From Nageia nagi (Eukaryota; Pinophyta), in the NCBI GenBank assembly GCA_050084985.1, contig JBITNC010000001.1, positions 140,678,001-140,742,000 of the forward strand: a stretch of 64,000 nucleotides of DNA. Reading direction: 5' to 3'. The position numbers and the translations under genes are program-made. Of this stretch, positions 22,401 through 34,849 are shown one piece after another; position 1 is the first letter of the stretch; each line of letters begins with the position of its first letter. The notes beneath the pieces are model-generated. The model was not told the origin of the DNA. It was given only the letters and a program-made list of their open reading frames with translations, and made no database searches.

Positions 22401-23840
22401 ATCTTTTTGAGTACATGTGAAACGAGTGTTCACATGATCCTTTTTGGATCATAATTGAGAATTTATGGAACAAAATCATTTCACATAATTCATTTAAAAA
22501 AGGACCATCATCGGCCATCGGAGGATTGTCCGACTTTGGGGAGGACTTTTGTTAATCCATTTTTGAAGGATTTAGATGGTGTTATTTTGAGAGAATGATT
22601 TTGGATGTCCCTTTAGTTGATACTTAGGTATAGGATGTCAAATTGTAAATTTGATCTTGCTTATGCCACAATTATCTTGGATGCATCCTTGGTTGACCCT
22701 CATATGTAGAATGATGAATTGTAAACTCAAGTTTCGTACATAACAAGATCCAAGTATGAAGATGGTGTCAAGAGACATCATTGTATTATGGAGCTCACCT
22801 TGGACCTTTTTGCCTTACCAAATGTCTTGCAATAATCTTCCTTTATAGTTATTTTGACACTCTTTTTGAGATCTACACCTTTCTTGCTATTTACATATTT
22901 CATGGTCCTCTCTTGATATTTGTATATCACATCAATTACAATATTATTTATTGATAACATAAATAACTAATTTTAATTAAATATAAAATTAATTTTAGGT
23001 GCCTACACATTCAATAAAAAAGATATGTCAATAAACTAAAAAATAATCTAGCAAGGAGCTATCAGAATTAATGTAGGCGATTTCATTAACCGCTAGCAAT
23101 TTCACTGAAGAACTCATAAAAAATCCAAATGGTGATGGCAAGGAATATGGATTATAAAGGATTCATATGATTGATAGATTGCAAGGTCAACAATCCAATG
23201 ATGGTGGTTTCATTAATAAACCAAATGAAGAATTTGGGCAAGAAGTGATGAATTGATAGATTGGTCAAAATAACATTAGTAAATGGGTGGTCAAAGTATG
23301 GAGAATAAGGTAACATGGTGAATGAAGATCGGTAGTAGAAAGTGATCAATGGCAGGTTTGCATCATATCATCCTATAAAGGAATATGTTATTTTATTTGA
23401 TCTATACACTTAAATTATATATTTATCCTATGTTTGTTATTTTATTAGGATTTAAATAAATTGTAAGATATATTGATATGATAAAATATAAATATAAATA
23501 GTAAACGTAATTTACTATTTACAAACTTAAATATTTGAACAAAAAATAAAATAAAATAAAATGAAAATTGGACTCCATAGTTAGTGGTACCTAATACTCC
23601 TAAAATTATTATAAGAAGATCACATAAAGGGGAAGGATATATTCTTTCCTCATAGAATGTGGACTTGATTTGAAAGTTGAAGATGCTTCTAATTAGCACA
23701 TGTGATCAAGGAATCAAAGAAAATAAATACTTGCCTATAATTGATGGAGTAAACCTCTTAAGTATAATCTAGTCTACTGCATGTGGTGGTTGTAGCAACT
23801 AATAATTCATGCAGTTTGATAGGATGAGATAAGTACAATA
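19429..23840. other. AT-rich intergenic DNA without recognised genes
   Basis: Only short ORFs without domains. A minus-strand LTR-like start is noted separately at 23009. Between 21780 and 21910 short phrases such as ATACCATGGGA and TTATGGGTA recur, which suggests decayed retroelement non-coding DNA. Confidence 0.5.
22740..23009 (-). repeat. Possible decayed LTR fragment related to the LTRs at 33989 and 63079
   Basis: The minus strand from 23009 begins TGTAGGCACCTAAAATTAAT, resembling the TGTAGACACCTAAAAATAAT start of the other LTRs. Further in it reads CAATGATGTCTCTTGA, also found there. The rest is too diverged for me to align and no far end was found. Confidence 0.35.
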
Positions 23841-23849
23841 AGGAAAAGG

Positions 23850-24425
23850 TGAATGGATATTTTTATCCCCATTCACTAAATGAAATTATTAGATATATTT
23901 ATCCCTAATCATACTTATTGAGGATAATTGCCATGTATATCCTCACTCATAGGTTGTAAAGGGTTGTGTATGTTCCTATTTACAACCTTGGTGTTGGATT
24001 GTATGTATATCCCTATCTTGTTATTCATGATTAGTTGTGTATCCCCAATCATATATGGGATTATTATTCGATATTTGTATCCTTAGTCATAATGATTCTA
24101 AACATATGTGTATCCCTATTCATAATTTTAATGTTAGATAGATGCATTTGTCTCTATCCATGTTTGTTGTACAACCTCATATAGATGTGTTTATTCCTAT
24201 GCTTAATTCTATGGATAATATGTGTGTTCCTATTTACTTGTAAAAATGAATCATGGATGGTTGAGTATGTCCCTATCCATGATCAAATGAAGAAGCATAG
24301 TAAGAATAGTTCCACTATTGCTTATCATGAGTAGATGTGTATGTCTCTATCCATACCTTATGTTTTGATGAACTATTATATATGTTCATGAAGTAATTAT
24401 TAATACACTATCTTCATTTCAAGAT
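23850..24425 (+). repeat. Degenerate tandem phrases of about 40-70 bp
   Basis: GT(A/G)TATCCCTAT(C/T)CAT-like phrases recur roughly every 40 to 70 bp (for example near 23930, 24005, 24045, 24105, 24150, 24260 and 24340). The layout matches the pre-LTR repeats of the gypsy element at 13.4-13.9 kb and is probably the 3' end of another decayed element. Confidence 0.55.
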
Positions 24426-24427
24426 TG

Positions 24428-25050
24428 ATGTAAAAGGGAAGGTGTTAGGATTATTACATCATTAGTATGTTTCTTGTCTAAATCCACCCATGATCACCTA
24501 TGTTTAAGTTATTAGAGTTTATTACATTGTCATTCTTTTATGATAATTATTTTTCACAAGATTTATCCTGTTTCATATGTATAAATGTATACCATCTATA
24601 ATAAAATAATCACTGCAGTATTTAGAAATCTTTTAGTTAAATAGCTCCAATTGAAATTTAAAAAGATTTTTGTATCCTAATTTTGCACTTAAAGTTAAGA
24701 TTTGAACTTAGACCTCCCACATCCTAAAGATTCCAAAACCCTTTCTAACCAACTCCTCTGGTAAGTCACAATCCCTTAATATTTTGAAAAGAATAAAATA
24801 AAACCTTTAATAATATTTATAAATATTTGAAAGAAAATATTTTTATGATCCAAACTTAAAAATTCAAATAACCATATTTTGCTAACCTTTTTTTGAAATA
24901 TGATTATATATCACCATTATATTCTTACAAAAACATTATAAAGCAAATGATTATGCAATTTCCCATTTTTATAGCATAGTCATAATTATCAATTATCAAT
25001 GATTTTCTTTCATCAATTTGATTTCCATAAATGAATTCTACATTTAACCC
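24428..25050 (+). mobile_element. Possible 3' end (polypurine tract plus LTR) of a decayed gypsy element
   Basis: GTAAAAGGGAAGG at 24430-24442 is followed directly by TGTTAGGATTATTAC, a plausible polypurine tract and LTR start. No second LTR was found in the window, so the end is arbitrary, just before the SR-like gene copy. Confidence 0.35.
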
Positions 25051-25059
25051 TATAAGCTT

Positions 25060-26393
25060 TTAATAACCAGTCGGAGATCCCGACCTGGAACTGGACCCGG
25101 ACAATGATTCAGACATGGAACGTGACCCAGATGCTTCCCCTGAGCTTGACTGTGATCTTGAACGACCAGTCGGAGATCCCGACCTGGAACTGGGCCTTGA
25201 CAATGATTCAGACATGGAACGTGACCCAGATGCTTCCTCGGAGCTTGACTGTGATCTTGAATGACCAGTCGGAGATCCCGACCTGGAACTGGGCCTTGAC
25301 AATGATTCAGACATGGAACGTGACCCAGATGCTTCCTCGGAGCTTGACTGTGATCTTGAATGACCAGTCGGAGATCCCGACCTGGAACTGGGCCTTGACA
25401 ATGATTCAGACATGGAACGTGACCCAGATGCTTCCTCGGAGCTTGACTGTGATCTTGAATGACCAGTGGGAGATCCCGAGCGTGAACTGGACCTTGACAA
25501 TGATTCAGACATGGAACTTGATCCAGATGCTTCCCCCGAGCTTAACTGTGATCTTGAATTACCAGTCGGAGATCCCGAACTGGAACTGGACCTTGACAAT
25601 GATTCAGACATGGAACGTGACCCAGATGCTTCCCAGAGCTTGACTGTGATCTTGAAGGTGAGCCTGACGGAGACCTCCCACTGCTCGAAACATGCCCTCT
25701 GCTAATGCTTGTACTTCTGCTTCTTCTGCCTGTGCCCGTAGTTCTGCTTCTACTTCTCCTCCTGTATCTGCTTCTGCTTCTACTTATGCTCCTGCTACGT
25801 GAAACGGATCTGCTAGGGCAATGGCTGCAGCTCCCGTCGCGGAACTCCCTAACCCTAATACGAGACCTGGAGAACACATTCCTGAACTCGGAGCCGTCAA
25901 GTCTGGCAATAGCATACCTCATATCATCAGAATTGGAGAAATCCACAATCCCATTCGTGCCATCTCTATCACGAAACACCTGAGAAAACACCACGTCGCC
26001 TGCCCTTCGCATATGATCTTTCAAATCCTGCCATGATGCGGACGAAGGGAGGCCTGTCACACGGACGCGATATTCAGATCTCCGGGAAGGCGGACCTCGA
26101 CCACCCTCTTTTCGATAATCAGAATAACGAGATATATAACGACGTCCGCCATGGGAAAATTCGACTCGCAAAAGATGGCCGTCTAAGTCATAGCCGTCGC
26201 GGTCCCTCACTGCACGGTCTGCATCCCGGGCATCCTCGAATTCTATGAAGCAATATGCTGGAGGTCTGGGTCGGATCTTCACATCAATGTCCAAAATCTT
26301 TCCATATTTGTGGAAGAGGTCGTCTATTTCTTTTTCTCTGATATCTTTGGGTAAATTGCCCACATAAACCGTTCGGCTGGATCGGCTGCTCAT
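25060..26393 (-). pseudogene. SR34/SRSF1-like splicing factor retrocopy with frameshifted, expanded RS domain
   Basis: SR34-type proteins bind pre-mRNA and recruit the splicing machinery in the nucleus. The minus-strand frame starts at ATG 26393. RRM1 lies at residues about 7-80 with RNP2 VYVGNL and RNP1-like AYCFIEF. The pseudo-RRM at about 107-185 has the hallmark SWQDLKDHM. An RS region follows from about residue 195. Plant SR34 genes carry many introns and this copy has none, so it is probably a retrocopy. Against the neighbouring repeats one base is missing near 25631-25636. The frame therefore leaves the RS domain and stops at 25542 (283 codons). The original RS frame stays open from about 25635 to 25060 through six 33-residue repeats. 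A shortened two-RRM protein could still be made, but disabled is my preferred reading. Confidence 0.85.
25065..25658 (-). repeat. Coding minisatellite: six 99-bp (33-codon) units in the RS domain
   Basis: The phrase (G)ACCAGT(C/G)GGAGATCCCGA recurs at 25065, 25164, 25263, 25362, 25461 and 25560, exactly 99 bp apart. Each unit encodes [33 protein letters not shown] or close variants. The middle units are almost identical and the end units are more divergent. The last plus-strand unit holds the one-base deletion. Confidence 0.97.
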
Positions 26394-26590
26394 TTTCCGT
26401 GGCTCTATCAGAATTCAAAACTCAATAAGATTAGAATTCCAAATAGCGGGGCTTCAGATGCTGATCTATAGTCATGGGAGGTGTAAAAGTATATATGAAT
26501 GGGTTGGAAATTGAGGGAGGATTGATTGCCTCGCTTATTGTTGGCATCTCCATGGAAGTTCGAAGGTCGACCGTTGCGACCCAATATACA
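26394..26590 (-). other. Probable 5' leader of the SR34-like copy
   Basis: Sequence of higher GC content than its surroundings continues about 200 bp upstream of the ATG, then falls abruptly to AT-rich DNA near 26590. This fits a retrotransposed 5' UTR. No promoter signal is evident. Confidence 0.45.
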
Positions 26591-28830
26591 TATAGATATC
26601 AGAAAACTGGATATTGATTAATTTAATAATTGATGTATTATTAATATAATAATGACCTTGTTTAAAGAAGTTTGTAACTAAGGATGATATTTTTGAATTT
26701 GAATTTAGTTTCATATATTTGATTATTTATAATTATTACTTTTTATTGTACGAGATATGTTTTACATAGATAAGAGTTTCTTTATTGTAAAGTAGTATAT
26801 TTTAGGAAGGAATTTTATTACATATTATATGTAATAATATGATTATTTTATCTACAGACTCGCATTGAGATAACAAATAATACTTAAATTTGTAAATACC
26901 ATTAAAGAAAAAATGAGAAACCTTGAACAAATATAGAATGATGGTAAAATCAGAATTATGTGCTATATGATAAATTTTATAGTTATAGAAGTTGATGTTT
27001 GGGTTTCATAGAAGTGGAATAAGAAGTTTTAGAGACTTATAATAGTTAATCTTCTTGTACAAATTTATTTTATATCATGTATATATTATTTATTATTTTA
27101 CATGATATTTGGTTTAATTAAAAAAATGGTTATAGTTTGTTACAACTTAAAAAATTTGAGTTAAATTTGTAAGTTATATTTAAAAAAAAATTCAATGAAT
27201 TGTATAGGTAAATTTTAGATAAGATTTTCAAAACATACATAAAAAACTAAAAAATCAAAAAAGGAAGATTGAATTTTAGATTTAAATTATTTTGAAGCAA
27301 TATTTTTTTGTTAGATCAAGTTAGTAGTAGTAACTCAATTTGACGAACTATATTATATAAGTATTTTAATTGGATAGAGTTACTACTAGTAACTTGACTT
27401 GACTAACTATGTTGAAGAAGTGCTTTGGTGAAATTGAGTTACTACTAGTAACTTAACATGACCAACTAGTTTGGTATGAAGAATGGGGTGATTAGATCAA
27501 ATTAACACTACTAGAAATGCTTCCTCATCATATGCTTGATTGATCCAACTAACACCTTTGGAAAATTTTAGTTGTTCATATCTAAGTGACCTTAGAAGAG
27601 CAGTTGTTGATATCTCAAGTTGACCTGACCCATGAAATTGAGATTTACCTTTAGATAGATCGAAGTAGTGTTTTATACCAAAATTGGGCTTTAGGGTAGG
27701 CAATTTGAGGCATTTTTTACATAATAATTTTTAATCCTCTCATTTTAGGGTTTTAGGCCCCCCATAAATTATAAGGATATGGGTTAAAGTCACCCCTTAA
27801 ATTCAACCAAAAAAATAAAATAAAAATCTTGCAGTATAGGGAACATAAACGGGCACTGAAAAGTTATTAAGTAGGTACTTGGAAATTAATTTCAATTTTT
27901 TTGAGTTTGTATGGGAGAGAAGAGGCAAGGGATGGAGGAGAGAAGAGGTGAGGCAAGGAAAGCAAAGGTACCAATGTAGTAGGTATTTTATCATATTTTT
28001 TATATATGTATCTTATCAAATAATTATCATACCTTGTATTAGATTCTATATTTTATAAAATACATATCTATAAAGGCTTAACCCTTAATAATTATTTTTG
28101 AGTTATCAAATTCATAAGAGCATAGATGAGGTGAGTAAAGTAGAGGAAAGGTGAGTTAAGGCAAGGATCTATCTAAGAGGAATATGCTTAGCCCTAACCT
28201 ATAGTAGAGGACCTACCCAACATGGCCTATTAGGTAGGCTCAAATGATAGAATTCCATTTATGGGTATTACATAAAACATGTTGAAGTAAGATTTGGGAA
28301 CTGTATCAACCTTGACTCTTTTTAGGAATCATATTTTTTACTTATATTATGGTAAAGGTAAAGTTTGAAATTAATCTTTATTCTTAGAACCATTGCCCCA
28401 ATAAAAAATAAAATAGTAGTCATTGGGATCAGTGGAAGGGACAAGCAAAGGGATAAAGGTGGGCGTGAAGTTACAAGCTCTTGCTTATATGGTTATGTGA
28501 GTATATATTGATATATTTATTGCATAATTATTCTTAGATTTATTATTGGGGGTAAGATATTTACATGGTCCATGAAGGATAATGAGAATGAATTATTTTA
28601 TCATAGAGGGCAGTGTTTAACCACCCTCATTTATTTTACATTTTGAGAATATATATATAAATAAGCAGATACACATAGCTCATTATACTCTTCAACATAT
28701 CTTCAACTCTTGCAAACCTGCATCGCTAATAATATCCTTTAATTTCATGTTACTAAAGATATGATTTTTCTCTACAAACATTAATATAATTTCATTAAAA
28801 GCAATCAACAATAGCAAGAGCCCAACTCGA
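26591..28830. other. AT-rich intergenic DNA
   Basis: No recognised gene. A three-unit repeat at 27310-27500 is listed separately. A 68-codon minus-strand ORF at 27497-27703 has no domain I know. Confidence 0.5.
27310..27500. repeat. Three tandem units around a GTTACTACTAGTAAC motif
   Basis: AGTTA(G/C)TA-TAGTAACT occurs near 27320, 27378 and 27440, each followed by TTGAC or ATGAC and AACTA. The spacing is about 60 bp. The core is nearly self-complementary. Confidence 0.65.
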
Positions 28831-28839
28831 TCAATTCAC

Positions 28840-29345
28840 CTCATTCTCAAAGCATGTACTAAAATAGGAGATTTTTAATAGTATTTATACATACATAAAA
28901 TGACTCTTTAATAGTGGATTTTTATCTTAAATATTATGATTATAAGTGCCCTAATAAATATGTACACAAAATATTGAAGCATAGAGAAGGCCTTTGAATT
29001 ATTTGAGAAGATGCATGATGCAGATTAGTTTCATGGACTATAATAATAATAAGATATGCATAATTCTTGTACCCTTCTCCACCATTCTTCCAGCATGTAC
29101 CACCATAAGAGCTTTAGAAGAAGACATGAAAATCCATCAAAGAGTAGTTGAAAATGATTTTTTACTGAATGTTATGGTTGTGAGTTCCCTAATAAATATG
29201 TATGTAATACATGGAAGAATATAGAAGGCCTGAGAATTATTTGACAAGATGCATGATGCAAATAAAGTTTCATGGAATGCAATAATTAGAGGATATGCAA
29301 TTGATAGCTACAACAAGGATATCCTTAAACTATTTAATCTGATGA
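28840..29345 (+). pseudogene. PPR protein remnants (two successive PPR blocks)
   Basis: PPR proteins bind organellar RNA. Block one (about 28840-29030) gives ALINMYT-like text and KAFELFEKMHDAD. Block two (29050-29340) gives STILPACTTIRALEEDMKIH, VVSSLINMYVIHGRI, a stop, then ELFDKMHDANKVSWNAIIRG and DILKLFNLMK. The pattern ACxxxxALExGxxIH...LINMY...GxIxxAxxLFDKM...SWNAxIxGY is the classic PLS-type PPR series. Stops (for example at 29222) and lost frames show it is decayed. A related array follows at 32330-33988. Confidence 0.8.
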
Positions 29346-32329
29346 AACACTTAAATAACTAACTTTTATCAGTAATTTAAATATCATATAACATATAATT
29401 AAAATAAACCCTGATAAATCATAACAATTAAAAAAGATAACTGATAGAAAATATATACCTCAAGATTACATCAATAAAATACTTCTCGATTCATGATATT
29501 GAATAAACATCATGAAAAGAATAAAGAATAAAATTAAGAACATGTTTGGTAAGATATAACATTATACAACTTATAGAATTTTAAAACTAAATCATCCACT
29601 CAAAATCAACCCAATTTCACTCTTATTTATATAGTACTATTTATAATTAAATTTTTAAAATTACAAATACTCCATAAAATTCAAAATTTTGAAGTTATCA
29701 TAACTAATATCTTGAATATTTTCAAATGACCATAGTTAGGATTGATTAGCTCTTATTCATCACTAAATACATGAACTTGTCTTCTTCATGCCTAAAGAGT
29801 TCACAACAACCTAAAGTTGAAAAACATTGTAGTAGAAAACCTTTTAAAGTTAGACCTCCCAAATTTTGTACCTAATTTGCTTCTCTTAAATACTTATGTT
29901 ATGTCTAGTAGGTGGAATAATAAATTTTGGAGTTCAATTTGTAATAAATAAATATCAATTCAAGAAGATTACAGTGGGGAATTTACCAAAGATTCTAATA
30001 TTTTTCATTTCTATTTTATAAAGAAAGCATTACCTGCACTTATGTATTTGTTATTAGAGACATATCATAATGAAATTATAAGTTAATGTCTCACAAAGAT
30101 TAGGAAGCCTACATAATTGTTGATCATGTTGTTCATAAAGGTTTGGAGAAACATATACAAAATTTGATCCTTATTATTTTTATTATACTAACAATTTGGC
30201 TTAATACCTTCTTTGACTCTATGTTATTGATAGCTTTCTACTATAGGCAAAATATACCCCCAAGAATAAAAATACCTTAAATGCTTTACCAACTTATATA
30301 GATCTTGGTGATATGTTATGCTACAAAAAATATGTTTTAGTACAATAATAATATATTAATCTAATGCAGGTGTATATATAAATTTATGTAGAAATATAAA
30401 CATGTCCATCTACCATAAAAATTTGCATGTACTACCATACCAAATAATAATTCAAATAATAAAGGGTCAATTTTACTTTGACTTCAAATAATATTACAAT
30501 ATTAATTTTATTATTCCAAATTTTACTAAGCCAAAGGAATTCATATAATGTTTCTGATGCAACCAAATAAAATATCTTTTAGTACCTTCTTATGCTCTTG
30601 AATCTCAATTATTCATGAGGTACAAAGAATTTCACAATGTAATGTAATCTCTATTCATGATTCCTATCGATAATTTCAATGTTAAATGACTTCCTTATCC
30701 ATTTTGGAATCCCACTTACTCTCTTTGATGAATTTATCTATATCCTCTAAGTTTTCTTAAATCTTTAACATCACATCATAACCAAAATATATCAAAACAA
30801 ATATAGTAGTTATATAATACAATTATGAATTTGAAATCTTATTTTAACAGTTCATTTTTTTACCTTAGATTAGAATAGTAAAATATTTTTCTAAAGAACA
30901 AATCATTTATATATCCAAGTGCTTGTACAATATCCTCCTTCACACTTGTTGTAGCAATAATAGTTAAAGCTAATAAAGAGACTTGAAAAAATCTTTGCTT
31001 CAAGACTCCAAGGTGCTACAAGAAGGAAAATTAAAATTTTATAGATTTCAAGTCAACAGCATGCAACACCTCAAAATAAGCATTAAAATATTTACATAAT
31101 TGTTGTGGACTATCCATAGAACTTGATAATCTAGTCGAAAATCATATAATTCAAAATTTTGAAGTAATCATAATTGTACCATAATTTACTTCTTGAATGC
31201 TTATAAATGACCATAGTTAGGATTGATCAAACTCTTGTTTATGATTAAGTGCATGAACTTTAGTCATAAAATATAAAAACATAAAAATGTTTAAATCATA
31301 AAGAATACTCTAATATAAAATCCAACATGGTCCTTCTAGCTCCCTGATTCTACTAATTATATACACAATACTAGAGGGAAGATCCCAAGGATATTAACAA
31401 AAGAGAATATGATCATCAAATATTGAAAAAATGTTTAATATTGTAAGATTGACATGTTTTTAATGAAAGTTTATATCAATAGCTTAAGTAATTTAACATT
31501 ATTTATTTTAGCAAAATCTTTGATTACCATGATCTTGTAGTTGTATTATGGTTGTATTGTAGGCAAACAAGGATTCAAATATAATCTTTTTGGTAATTCA
31601 TCCTAACCTACTATTAGATTGCAAAAATATTTAAATCTCAATAAGTTTTTTATTGAGCCTAGAGTTTTACTATACCATAATCTAAATAATTGTTAATATT
31701 AAATTACTCAAGTTATTGATATTTGCTTTTATTAAATCATACCAAAAAATACAAGAATTTATGTAGAGTTTGAGAGAGACTCTTATGTGATAAATGCAAT
31801 AGGATTTCATGCACCAAAGTGATAACATGTCTCTCATGAACCAAATACCAATGTGGATAGAATTATTAATCATTGCTCTTCGAGACATGCTATTAATCTA
31901 CATCATTATCATACAAATGATAGTGGTCTCTCACAAGTTGATACTTATGATCATGTCCTTATTTACCATCTCCTTATCTAACTCATCACTATATTAATTT
32001 ATATTAGGGGTTAACTCCTTATCTAACTCATTCATGAAACTTCATAGTTGGTATCTTTTATCATTTGTTGTAATACACTATTGTTAATGATAAAGCCATA
32101 TTCAATTCTAATATGCCATTGTTAACTTCTATTGAATATCACTATCAAATTTCAAGTACTGAGTAGCCTATGAGGCCTTTATCATTAGACAACTTCAAAT
32201 ACTTATTATGCTTTTCTTGGTCATTTTTTGGATATTTTTCCACTATAAAACATCCTAACCTCATCTATTAAGTGTAGACCCTTTACATAATAGTTAATTC
32301 CTATCATAAGAATTCAAATAAAATAAGTT
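29346..32329. other. AT-rich DNA separating the PPR remnants, with a diverged direct repeat
   Basis: Only short domain-free ORFs. Blocks near 29680-29790 and 31140-31265 share TTCAAAATTTTGAAGT(T/A)ATCATAA, AATGACCATAGTTAGGATTGAT and CATGAACTT. They could be the two ends of an inserted element splitting the PPR locus, but I could not find clear termini. Confidence 0.5.
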
Positions 32330-33988
32330 ATTATTCTTGGGATAAATCATTAAGCATGCATTGTTGAATTTCTTGGTTGTGCAAACTATCTTGAACTAAT
32401 GAAGTTTTGAACTTCATTATCAAAATGTCTCAAACAAAATATTATCTCATAGATTATAATGATTTCAACATATGTGCAAAATGGATTTGTTTGATAAGAT
32501 GCATGACATATATACAATTTCATACAATGTAATATTTCGAGGATATGCATGATATAATTCTATTTTTATGGATTATGGTAATTTAAGAATATGCAAATCA
32601 TGGGTATAATAAGGGTTCCCTTTAACTCTTTCATTTGATGACACTATACTTGGGAACCAACCCTAACAATATAACCTTTGTATTATATGGGAACTAACCT
32701 TAATAGCATGATATACTATTATTACATTATTCCTAGGATAAATTATTATACATGCATTGTTGAACTTCTTGGTTGTGTAGGCTATCTTGGAGAAGCTTTG
32801 AACATCATTGTCAAAAATGCCCATAAAATAGGAGTCTTAGAAGAAGGTATGAAAATCCAATAAAGATTAGTTGAAAATATTTTTTCATCTAATGTAGTGG
32901 TTGTATAATAGACATGAATGAAAAATATGAAAGAATGCATAAGGCCTACGAATTATTTAACAAGATGCATGATGAAGACTTGGCTTCATGTATTGTAATG
33001 ATTGAAGGATATGCAATTAATGGCTACAATAAGGATGCCTTTAAACTCTTTCATCTAATGAAACTACACTTGGGAACCAATCCTAATTTCATATAACTCT
33101 TGTATTTATTGGGAACCAGCCCTAAAATATGATCAACTCTTATTACATTATTCTTGGTATGAAGCATTATACATGCATTGTTGAAATTCTTGGTTATGCA
33201 GGTTAACTTGAGGAAGCTTTGAACTTTATTACCATAATGCCTATAAAATGGGAATTATAGAGATGGTATAGACATCAATTAAATATTATTTGAGAATATT
33301 TTTCATTAAATGTTATGGTTGTAATCTATACATGAATGCAAAATGTGAAAGAATACATAAGGGTCGAGATTTATTTGATAATATGCATAATGTGAATATA
33401 ATTTCATGGATTGTAATTATTGAAGGATATACAATTCATGATGGCTACAACAAGGATGACTTTAAACTCTTTCATTTGATAAAGCTATACTGAGGAACCA
33501 ACTCTGATAATATAACCTTTTTATTGCTTAGGAACCAACCCTAATAGCATGACCAAATTTTATTACATTATTCCTAAGATAAATCATTATACATGCATGG
33601 TTAAACTTTTGGTTGTACAAGCTATCTTGAGGAAGCTTTGAACTTCATTGCTAAAATGCCCATAAAATGAGAGTTCTAAAAGAAGGTATGGATATCTATT
33701 AAACAGTAATTTAAAATAATTTTTCATGAAATGTTGTGTTTGTAAAATAGACATGGATAGAAAATGTAGAAGAATACATAAGGCTTGGGAATTATTTAAT
33801 AAGATGTGCGATACAAATATGGTTTTATGAACTGCAATGGTGGTAGGATATGTAATTCATGGCTAAAATAAGGATTCCTTTTAACTCTTTCATCTGATAA
33901 AGCTACACTTGATAACTAATCCTAACAATATAATATTTGTATTACTTGGGAACCATACCATGATCGACTCTTATGGCATTATTCTAGG
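32330..33988 (+). repeat. Tandem array of PPR-derived units, about 400-420 bp each
   Basis: The landmark ATTC(C/T)T(A/G)G-ATAAA-CATTA(A/T) recurs at about 32333, 32730, 33150, 33569 and 33979, giving periods near 397, 420, 419 and 410. Each unit encodes, with stops, HYTCIVELLG-GYL-EALN (the E-motif region that follows PPR tracts), then MPIK, EEGM-I, MNEKCERMHKA-ELFNKMHD, a WIVIIEGY-like segment and KLFHLMKL. The array is therefore built from a PPR protein tail fused to the next PPR block. The last unit is cut by the LTR element at 33989 and resumes at 63785. Confidence 0.85.
32678..33500 (+). pseudogene. PPR coding remnants within the tandem array
   Basis: Readable pieces are 32678-32863 (NYYTCIVELLGCVGYLGEAL), 32914-33096 (KYERMHKAYELFNKMHDEDL, IEGYAINGYNKDAFKLFHLM) and 33290-33493 (MNAKCERIHKGRDLFDNMH, WIVIIEGYTI). 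Single-base changes and stops separate them. No unit is intact, so no functional PPR protein is expected. Confidence 0.75.
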
Positions 33989-34693
33989 TGTAGAAACCTA
34001 AAAATGATTTATTATTTATTTAATAAATTATATTTAGACTTCCCAAATGACTTATTGTAATATTACAAGTGTCAAGATAAATTTGATATTATAATGTAAT
34101 GTCATTTGTTATATTAAATGATATATTATTTATCATGGTTCATATTTTAAAGTATCTTGAATACAACAATGATTATATTATTTCTAGAGGTCAACCTTCA
34201 CTCTTTTCTATGTCTTTGTAGGCTATATATGTGACTGGAATAGGTTGAATTCCACAAATTGAAACTCTTTAATATGACAAGATCTCTGATAGGTGGTTGT
34301 CTACTGCAATCTTCATCAAGCAATGATGTCTCTTGATGTCACCTATTATGAGAAATTGTTATACTCTAAACTCTAAAACTTTTATATTTTATGCACTCCA
34401 TAATTCATCATATTCAAGTTGTTAACAATGTGCATCTTAAGGATCGAGGGTTCCAAATTTTGATGGCTAAGGCTACTGATTCATTCATATGAATATCCAT
34501 TGCAAGCTCACCTCTAATTTGATCCCAATCCTTTGAAGATTTATTACCATTTTATTTTGAGGATTGTACATGCACTTCATATCAGGTGCATGCTTTTTAT
34601 GTATATTTGTGATATCTGATATAGTGTACATATCTATCTCTTCTAATATTGTAGATCATTTATAAATTATATTTTACACAATTAGGGTCTGCA
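33989..34693 (+). repeat. 5' LTR of the 29.8-kb element
   Basis: TG...CA ends, 705 bp. It aligns along its length with 63079-63784, including AAATTGTTATA(C/G)TCTAA and GGATCGAGGGTTC. Confidence 0.9.
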
Positions 34694-34712
34694 TTTTGGT
34701 GAACCCAATATT
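34694..34712 (+). other. Probable primer binding site of the 29.8-kb element
   Basis: TTTTGGTGAACCCAA directly follows the 5' LTR. The same TTTGGTGAACCC follows the 5' LTR of the element at 37979-45635. I cannot name the priming tRNA. Confidence 0.65.
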
Positions 34713-34849
34713 CTTACACACCTAGATTCCATTCTTGGGAAACCTTGCTTATGTGTCATGAATCCATTCATGTTATTATCTCTTCCCTTACCCGATGTGC
34801 TTAGTGTAATGGATCAAGAAAATGATAAAACTAGGTCTTATTCAGCCTA

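Noticed and set aside
25104-25643. Plus-strand ORF of 179 codons with repeated [11 protein letters not shown] text
   Set aside because: It is the antisense shadow of the 99-bp repeats of the SR34-like RS domain.
25065-25658. Regular 99-bp spacing that could recall a CRISPR array
   Set aside because: The whole unit is repeated with no unique spacers, and it encodes Ser/Arg repeats in a eukaryotic gene copy.
25705-26248. Plus-strand ORFs opposite the SR34-like copy
   Set aside because: Leu-rich and other shadows of the minus-strand RS domain and RRMs. No independent domain.
27497-27703. Minus-strand 68-codon ORF
   Set aside because: No family recognised and no coding signal beyond being open. 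Too short to support.
34694-34712. Naming the tRNA that primes the TTTGGTGAACCC elements
   Set aside because: I cannot match the complement to a specific plant tRNA end with confidence.
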